From positions 1-9,584 of the forward strand of contig JASLFQ010000096.1 in NCBI GenBank assembly GCA_030150595.1: a stretch of 9,584 nt of DNA, in the 5' to 3' direction. The position numbers and the translations under genes were made by a program. The stretch is from Aquirhabdus sp. (GTDB taxonomy: Bacteria > Pseudomonadota > Gammaproteobacteria > Pseudomonadales > Moraxellaceae). The notes below the pieces were generated by a model. It worked only from the letters and a program-made list of their open reading frames with translations, did no database searches and was not told the DNA's origin. Below are positions 6,063 to 9,584 of this stretch, one piece after another. How positions within the stretch are numbered: the first letter of the stretch is position 1; each line of letters opens with the position of its first letter.

Positions 6063-6422
6063 ATGCCACTGTATACTGTATCCACAAAAAAACCTTTGAG
6101 TGAATCCAAGAAACTCAGTGTCGTAAGCTCGATCACCAAAACGCATTGTACGGTGACTGGCGCGCCAGCAAGCTATGTCCAAGTCGTCTTCGCTCAAGGC
6201 ATTCCACTGCCCAGAAATATGGCTTTTCACGTCATAGGCTCGATTCGTAGCGGTCGTTCAGACGAGATCAAAACAAAAATCAGCAATCAAATCATCAAAT
6301 CATTATCAAGTTTAGATGTCAGAAAAAGACGCACCGAAGTCGTGTTAGTTGATGTACCTGCAAGTTGGATTATGGAAGGCGGAGAAATCATGCCTGAACC
6401 AGGCGAAGAAGGAACGCATTAG
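6063..6422 (+). CDS. Tautomerase-superfamily enzyme, cis-CaaD-like
   Basis: This 119-residue protein has Pro directly after the initiator Met (MPLYTV); removal of Met exposes Pro1, the superfamily's catalytic residue. Other features match cis-3-chloroacrylic acid dehalogenase-like members: THCTVTGAPASYVQVVF with a His at 28, IRSGRSDE with Arg62 and Arg65 in the position of the substrate-binding arginines, and a C-terminal VDVPASWIMEGGEIMPEPGEE with Glu105 and Glu108 near the expected catalytic acid. Such proteins act as tautomerases, hydratases or dehalogenases on unsaturated keto-acids, and most natural substrates are unknown. GGGAGG lies 5 nt before the ATG. It is 11 bp behind a related gene lacking Pro1 and is probably co-expressed with it. 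Family is confident; the reaction is not. Confidence 0.85.
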   Translation: MPLYTVSTKKPLSESKKLSVVSSITKTHCTVTGAPASYVQVVFAQGIPLPRNMAFHVIGSIRSGRSDEIKTKISNQIIKSLSSLDVRKRRTEVVLVDVPASWIMEGGEIMPEPGEEGTH

Positions 6423-6453
6423 TCACAACCGTTGCGATACCTCCATACAATAA

Positions 6454-6477
6454 GTTCACTGAGCTTGTCGAAGTGAA
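6454..6477 (+). repeat. Dispersed palindromic repeat, copy 2
   Basis: This is identical to the copy at 1728-1751 except for one loop base (C to T at repeat position 12), with the same TTCACT / AGTGAA stem. It is paired head-on with copy 3, which starts 26 bp later in reverse orientation. The twin arrangement resembles bacterial interspersed mosaic elements and can fold into one long stem. Confidence 0.75.
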
Positions 6478-6503
6478 GATATTAATCGCCCCCATCAATA
6501 CCA

Positions 6504-6527
6504 TTCATTTCGACAGGCTCAATGAAC
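6504..6527 (-). repeat. Dispersed palindromic repeat, copy 3 (inverted)
   Basis: Read on the minus strand it differs from copy 1 at repeat positions 6 (C to T) and 20 (G to A). These two bases pair with each other in the hairpin, so the stem changes from C:G to T:A and stays intact. Together with copy 2 it may end transcription of the tautomerase genes before the feo promoter. Confidence 0.75.
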
Positions 6528-6607
6528 TAATAACCCTACTAAATAGACCATCAATCTATAAACAAAACCATTCACAAAAATAGCGTTTGACAGGAATCGT
6601 CTAAAGG

Positions 6608-6637
6608 TTGAAACTAGGAATAATTCTCATTTATATT
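6608..6637 (+). promoter_or_regulatory. feo operon promoter
   Basis: TTGAAA (6608-6613) and TATATT (6632-6637) are separated by 18 bp, each matching five of six consensus bases. Transcription would begin about 10 bp before the feoA GTG. A second -35-like TTGACA at 6587-6592 lacks a good -10 at proper distance. The Fur-like box fills the spacer. Confidence 0.6.
6615..6629 (+). promoter_or_regulatory. Fur-like iron box in the feo promoter
   Basis: TAGGAATAATTCTCA matches 10 of the 14 fixed positions of the 7-1-7 Fur consensus TGATAATnATTATCA, with the right half nearly intact (ATTCTCA). It lies between the -35 and -10 hexamers, where Fe-Fur binding would block polymerase. This fits iron repression of feoAB. 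Direct Fur binding is inferred. Confidence 0.65.
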
Positions 6638-6653
6638 TAGGTTCTCTGTTCCC

Positions 6654-6932
6654 GTGCGCCTTTCTGATCTATCAAAAAATGCTTCCGCGATCGTTCTTGC
6701 TGTCGAAGATTTGCATGCCACTGATTCTGCTGGACATCAGCAGCCCACAGATGAGATTGATACGATTGCGCACCGTTTAAAGGAACTCGGATTCGTCCCT
6801 GGCGAACGTGTACGCCTAATTACTGTTGCACCTTTTGGTGGCGATCCGATGTTGGTGCAGGTTGGTTTTACCCGTTTTGCATTACGACGTAGTGAGGCAA
6901 AACGGGTTCTTGTTGAGGCTGTGTCTGTATGA
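6654..6932 (+). CDS. feoA: FeoA, ferrous iron transport accessory protein
   Basis: This small cytoplasmic protein of 92 residues has the SH3-like FeoA fold that supports FeoB in Fe(II) uptake. The start is MRLSDL, typical of FeoA; the core is IAHRLKELGFVPGERVRLITVAPFGGDPMLVQVGFTRFALRRSEAKRV at about 38-84, with the conserved LxELGF.PG, PFGGDP and FALRRSEA elements. It is longer than the usual 75 or so because of a polar insertion (about 20-36, HATDSAGHQQPTDE). The start is GTG, with no strong Shine-Dalgarno in a very short leader. Its last codons overlap the feoB start as ATGA, indicating translational coupling. The promoter upstream carries a Fur-like site. Confidence 0.95.
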   Translation: MRLSDLSKNASAIVLAVEDLHATDSAGHQQPTDEIDTIAHRLKELGFVPGERVRLITVAPFGGDPMLVQVGFTRFALRRSEAKRVLVEAVSV

Positions 6933-8818
6933 ATACGATTGTGATGACCGATATTACGAACGCTAACGACTCAACTCGTCGCTTAGCGGAACACATCGCG
7001 CTCGTGGGTAATCCAAACTGCGGTAAGACCTCATTATTTAACCAATTGACAGGCGCACGTCAAAAAGTCGCCAACTATGCAGGTGTTACCGTCGAGCGCA
7101 AAGAAGGTGTCATGACGCTGCCTTCGGGTCGCCATGTGCGCGTGCTCGATTTGCCTGGCGCATATAGTTTAGATGCAACTAGTCCAGATGAAGCAGTCAC
7201 ACGCGCGGTTTGTTTAGGTGAATTAGCCGGCGAAACTTTACCGGATCTCTTAGTCTGTGTGGTTGATGCGACCAATCTACGTTTGCATTTACGTTTCGCA
7301 CTCGAAATACGCCGTCTCGGTCGCCCAATGATCATCGCATTGAATATGATGGATGATGCAAAGCGCCGTGGGATTCAAATTAATGTCGCAAAACTGTCTG
7401 AAGAGCTTGGCGTACCAATTGTCGAAACTGTTGCAGTAAAACGCCACGGGATTACCGATTTACTCACACAGCTCGAAGGTCACATTCCAGAACTCTCCAT
7501 CACTGCACCCATCGATTCGCCGCAAAACGATATTCATGCCGAAGTGCGTGCGCTACTGGCCGATGCAGTCGTGATGCCAAGATCAACTGACCAACGTGAC
7601 GATGCCTTGGATAGTGTCTTACTGCACCCTGTCTTTGGGATCGCCATTCTTGGCGTGCTGATGTTTTTTATTTTCCAAGCCGTGTTTACATGGGCGGCGC
7701 CGTTCATGGATGGCATCGGTCATGCAGTCACCGCTGTTGGAGATTGGACAACCGCATTTTTCCCTGACGGCATGCTGAAAAGCTTGTTAAAAGATGGGAT
7801 CTTTGCAGGACTCGGCACGGTACTGACGTTCTTGCCGCAAATTCTGATTTTATTCTTCTTTATCTTGGTATTAGAAGAATCTGGCTATTTGCCGCGGGCA
7901 GCATTCTTGCTAGATCGTCTAATGTTTGGTGCGGGTTTGACGGGTCGCGCATTCATTCCACTGTTATCGAGTTTCGCTTGTGCCATTCCAGGGATTATGG
8001 CAACGCGTAGCATTAGCGATCCACGCGATCGATTGACCACAATTATGGTCGCACCGCTGATGACTTGTTCGGCGCGTTTGCCAGTTTATGCATTATTAAT
8101 CAGTGCTTTTATTCCTGTACGAACGGTTTTTGGATTATTTAATTTACAAGGTTTAGTGCTGTTTGCTTTGTATTTTGGCGGCATTGTTAGCGCGCTCATT
8201 GTCGCGACAGTGATGAAAAAGTTTCGTACTGACCAGAGTGAACATGCTCTGCTCATGGAATTACCAAGTTATCGTTTACCCAGCTGGCGCAGTGTCGGTA
8301 TTGGCCTGTATGAACGTGCATCGATTTTTATTAAACGCGTCGGCGGCATCATTCTGGCGTTGATCGTGATTTTGTGGTTCTTAGCGTATTTCCCGCAGCC
8401 ACCTGCTGGCGCGACCTTACCGCCTATTGACTACAGTTTTGCAGGTCAACTGGGTCACGTGATTGCACCGATTTTTGCACCGATTGGCTTTACTTGGGAA
8501 ATTTGTATTGCACTCATTCCAGGTATGGCAGCGCGTGAAGTCGTGGTCGCTGCACTCGGCACAGTGTATGCCTTGTCGGGTAATGAACATGCCGTGAGTC
8601 ATCAACTGGGTAGCTTAATTTCGGCACAATGGTCATTACCAACTGCATTGTCATTACTCGCTTGGTTTATTTTTGCACCGCAATGCCTTGCAACAATGGC
8701 AACCGTTCGACGCGAAACGGGTTCTTGGAAATATGTCGGCATCATGGCCGTGTATTTATTTACGCTGGCGTATGGTGCTTCACTGATTACGTATCATGTG
8801 GCGGAGGCATTACTGTGA
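6929..8818 (+). CDS. feoB: FeoB, ferrous iron transporter with G domain
   Basis: This inner-membrane Fe(II) transporter has 629 residues. A cytosolic GTPase domain shows G1 GNPNCGKT (27-34), G2 Thr54 in AGVTVE, G3 DLPG (74-77), G4 NMMD (139-142) and a G5-like VAVKRHG (about 168-174). A helical linker follows, then the polytopic membrane part from about residue 230. Gate motifs include LEESGYLPRAAFLLDR, GRAFIPLLSSFACAIPGIMATR with its conserved Cys, and the later repeat IALIPGMAAREVVVAALGTVY. It is shorter than E. coli FeoB (773), mainly at the C-terminus, as in many short FeoB proteins paired with a separate small third gene. The ATG overlaps the feoA stop. The end overlaps the next gene by GTGA, with GGAGG inside the last feoB codons. 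Confidence 0.97.
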   Translation: MNTIVMTDITNANDSTRRLAEHIALVGNPNCGKTSLFNQLTGARQKVANYAGVTVERKEGVMTLPSGRHVRVLDLPGAYSLDATSPDEAVTRAVCLGELAGETLPDLLVCVVDATNLRLHLRFALEIRRLGRPMIIALNMMDDAKRRGIQINVAKLSEELGVPIVETVAVKRHGITDLLTQLEGHIPELSITAPIDSPQNDIHAEVRALLADAVVMPRSTDQRDDALDSVLLHPVFGIAILGVLMFFIFQAVFTWAAPFMDGIGHAVTAVGDWTTAFFPDGMLKSLLKDGIFAGLGTVLTFLPQILILFFFILVLEESGYLPRAAFLLDRLMFGAGLTGRAFIPLLSSFACAIPGIMATRSISDPRDRLTTIMVAPLMTCSARLPVYALLISAFIPVRTVFGLFNLQGLVLFALYFGGIVSALIVATVMKKFRTDQSEHALLMELPSYRLPSWRSVGIGLYERASIFIKRVGGIILALIVILWFLAYFPQPPAGATLPPIDYSFAGQLGHVIAPIFAPIGFTWEICIALIPGMAAREVVVAALGTVYALSGNEHAVSHQLGSLISAQWSLPTALSLLAWFIFAPQCLATMATVRRETGSWKYVGIMAVYLFTLAYGASLITYHVAEALL

Positions 8819-9144
8819 ATGTTGTCAACGACGGTCACGCAATGATCGGAAACGTATTGCAAATACTGGTGATGGCGGGATTATTGAGCTGGAGCGTGTT
8901 TTTCATGCTTAGACGCATGGCTCCCAACTTTGTCCGCAGCCAGCAATATCAACTAGCGACTGCCTTCAACACGCGTGGCTGGAAAAAAGTTGCACAGTGG
9001 TTAGAGCCAACGATGAGTTCTGGCGGCGGATGCGGCAGCGGTTGTAATACCTGTGGTTCTTGCGCCTCAAATCCAAATAAAGAAACAGAACAACCTGTGC
9101 AATGGAAAAATCCAACGCCTTCAAAAAGTTCAGGTTGTCATTAA
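8815..9144 (+). CDS. Small Cys-rich single-pass membrane protein of the feo operon (DUF6587-like)
   Basis: This encodes 109 residues from a GTG that overlaps the feoB stop (GTGA). The start is fixed by GGAGG at 8803-8807, 7 nt upstream; the open frame extends further back only as a shadow inside feoB. One membrane helix spans about residues 10-32 (MIGNVLQILVMAGLLSWSVFFML), then a basic/aromatic segment, then a Gly/Cys cluster with Cys73, 77, 80 and 83 (C-x3-C-x2-C-x2-C), and a lone Cys108 before the final His109. It sits in the place of feoC but is not the winged-helix FeoC. It resembles small Cys-rich proteins found beside feoB (DUF6587 or FeoB-associated Cys-rich type). A role in metal or redox handling at the FeoB exit is inferred from the cluster. 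Confidence 0.82.
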   Translation: MNVVNDGHAMIGNVLQILVMAGLLSWSVFFMLRRMAPNFVRSQQYQLATAFNTRGWKKVAQWLEPTMSSGGGCGSGCNTCGSCASNPNKETEQPVQWKNPTPSKSSGCH

Positions 9145-9164
9145 TTTGTACAATGGTTTTCTAA

Positions 9165-9584
9165 TTACCCCTGAGACAACGCCCGAAATCTGACACAGTT
9201 TCGGCCTTGTTCTTTAGCGTCATACAGTGCTTTGTCGGCGGTACTGATCAATTTATCTAAGCACGCTTGCATATGATACTCACAAGTATTGGTCGGCAAC
9301 ATCGTCGTTAATCCAAAACTGCCTGTGATTTGAATCGTATCCGCACCGATTTGTATTTGCTTGGCTTCAAGTGCTTTCCGATACCGCTCCGCGACTTCCA
9401 CTGACATTTTGGCATCACAATTGGGCAAGATGATGAGGAATTCCTCTCCACCAAAACGCCCCACATAATCCGTCGTCCGCGCGCATTTTTGTAATACCTC
9501 CGTCGTTGCCAGCAAGACTTTATCGCCAGCACTATGTCCGAAGGTATCATTGATTTTTTTGAAATAATCTAAATCTAAGATCAT
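9165..9584 (-). CDS. Diguanylate cyclase, GGDEF domain (C-terminal part; N-terminus outside window)
   Basis: About 139 residues of a GGDEF domain are visible, reading leftwards from the window edge. It makes the second messenger c-di-GMP from two GTP. Present are DLDYFKKINDTFGHSAGD (metal and substrate binding), the signature GGEEF at visible residues 45-49, and RTTD at 36-39, exactly five residues before GGEEF, matching the RxxD inhibitory I-site. The end, ADKALYDAKEQGRNCVRF, is typical. The ATG at 9582 is internal to the conserved domain, so it is not the true start; a sensor region should lie beyond the edge. The gene converges on the feo operon with a 20-bp gap and no obvious terminator hairpin. 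The domain looks active by motif. Confidence 0.95.
   Translation of the reverse strand: MILDLDYFKKINDTFGHSAGDKVLLATTEVLQKCARTTDYVGRFGGEEFLIILPNCDAKMSVEVAERYRKALEAKQIQIGADTIQITGSFGLTTMLPTNTCEYHMQACLDKLISTADKALYDAKEQGRNCVRFRALSQG

Noticed and set aside
8629..8814. N-terminal extension of the Cys-rich feo gene into feoB
   Set aside because: It would overlap feoB by 190 bp. A strong GGAGG sits 7 nt before the GTG at 8815 and the product from there begins sensibly before its membrane helix.
1..9584. CRISPR array, insertion sequence or defence island
   Set aside because: There are no regularly spaced direct repeats, no transposase frame and no terminal inverted repeats with target duplications. 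The only repeats are short palindromes between genes.

Overview
The window looks like chromosome of a moderately AT-rich gammaproteobacterium. The gene set (a feoA-feoB-Cys-rich trio behind a Fur-type site, a small PpiC parvulin, a TetR-linked flavin monooxygenase, a GGDEF protein) would suit an Acinetobacter relative (Moraxellaceae). That placement is inference from gene content and base composition; no rRNA or tRNA is present to anchor it.

Layout. Positions 1-766 (+) hold the tail of an unrecognised gene followed closely by an unrecognised exported protein. They converge at a decayed palindromic repeat (767-799) with an 828-1232 (-) gene for a LEA-like protein built of 11-residue repeats. 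Next on the minus strand is ppiC (1419-1697). Then comes a regulated pair read leftwards: a TetR-family repressor (3694-4356) and a Baeyer-Villiger-type flavin monooxygenase with a long Lys/Ala/Pro/Thr-rich head (1858-3660), ending at a clear rho-independent terminator (1778-1808). A perfect 16-bp palindrome (4390-4405) lies where the -10 of the tetR promoter should be and is the likely operator.

A 374-bp gene-poor stretch (4357-4730) leads to a plus-strand series: a 78-residue orphan, a MAPEG-family membrane protein, and two adjacent tautomerase-superfamily genes. The second of these (6063-6422) keeps the N-terminal proline and cis-CaaD-like residues. The first (5581-6051) appears to have the same fold but lacks the proline and the arginines. 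An inverted pair of 24-bp palindromic repeats (6454-6527) separates this group from the ferrous iron operon.

The feo operon (6608-9144) has a promoter whose -35/-10 spacer holds a Fur-like box. feoA (GTG start) overlaps feoB by ATGA, and feoB overlaps a GTG-started gene for a small Cys-rich membrane protein by GTGA, so the three are probably translationally coupled for Fe(II) uptake. The window ends inside a convergent minus-strand diguanylate cyclase (9165-9584).

Most notable are the Pro1-less/Pro1-containing tautomerase pair, a dispersed palindrome whose copies show a compensatory stem change, the palindromic operator with an intercistronic hairpin in the tetR-monooxygenase unit, and the exact 11-residue periodicity of the LEA-like protein. 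No CRISPR array, insertion sequence or complete defence system was seen.
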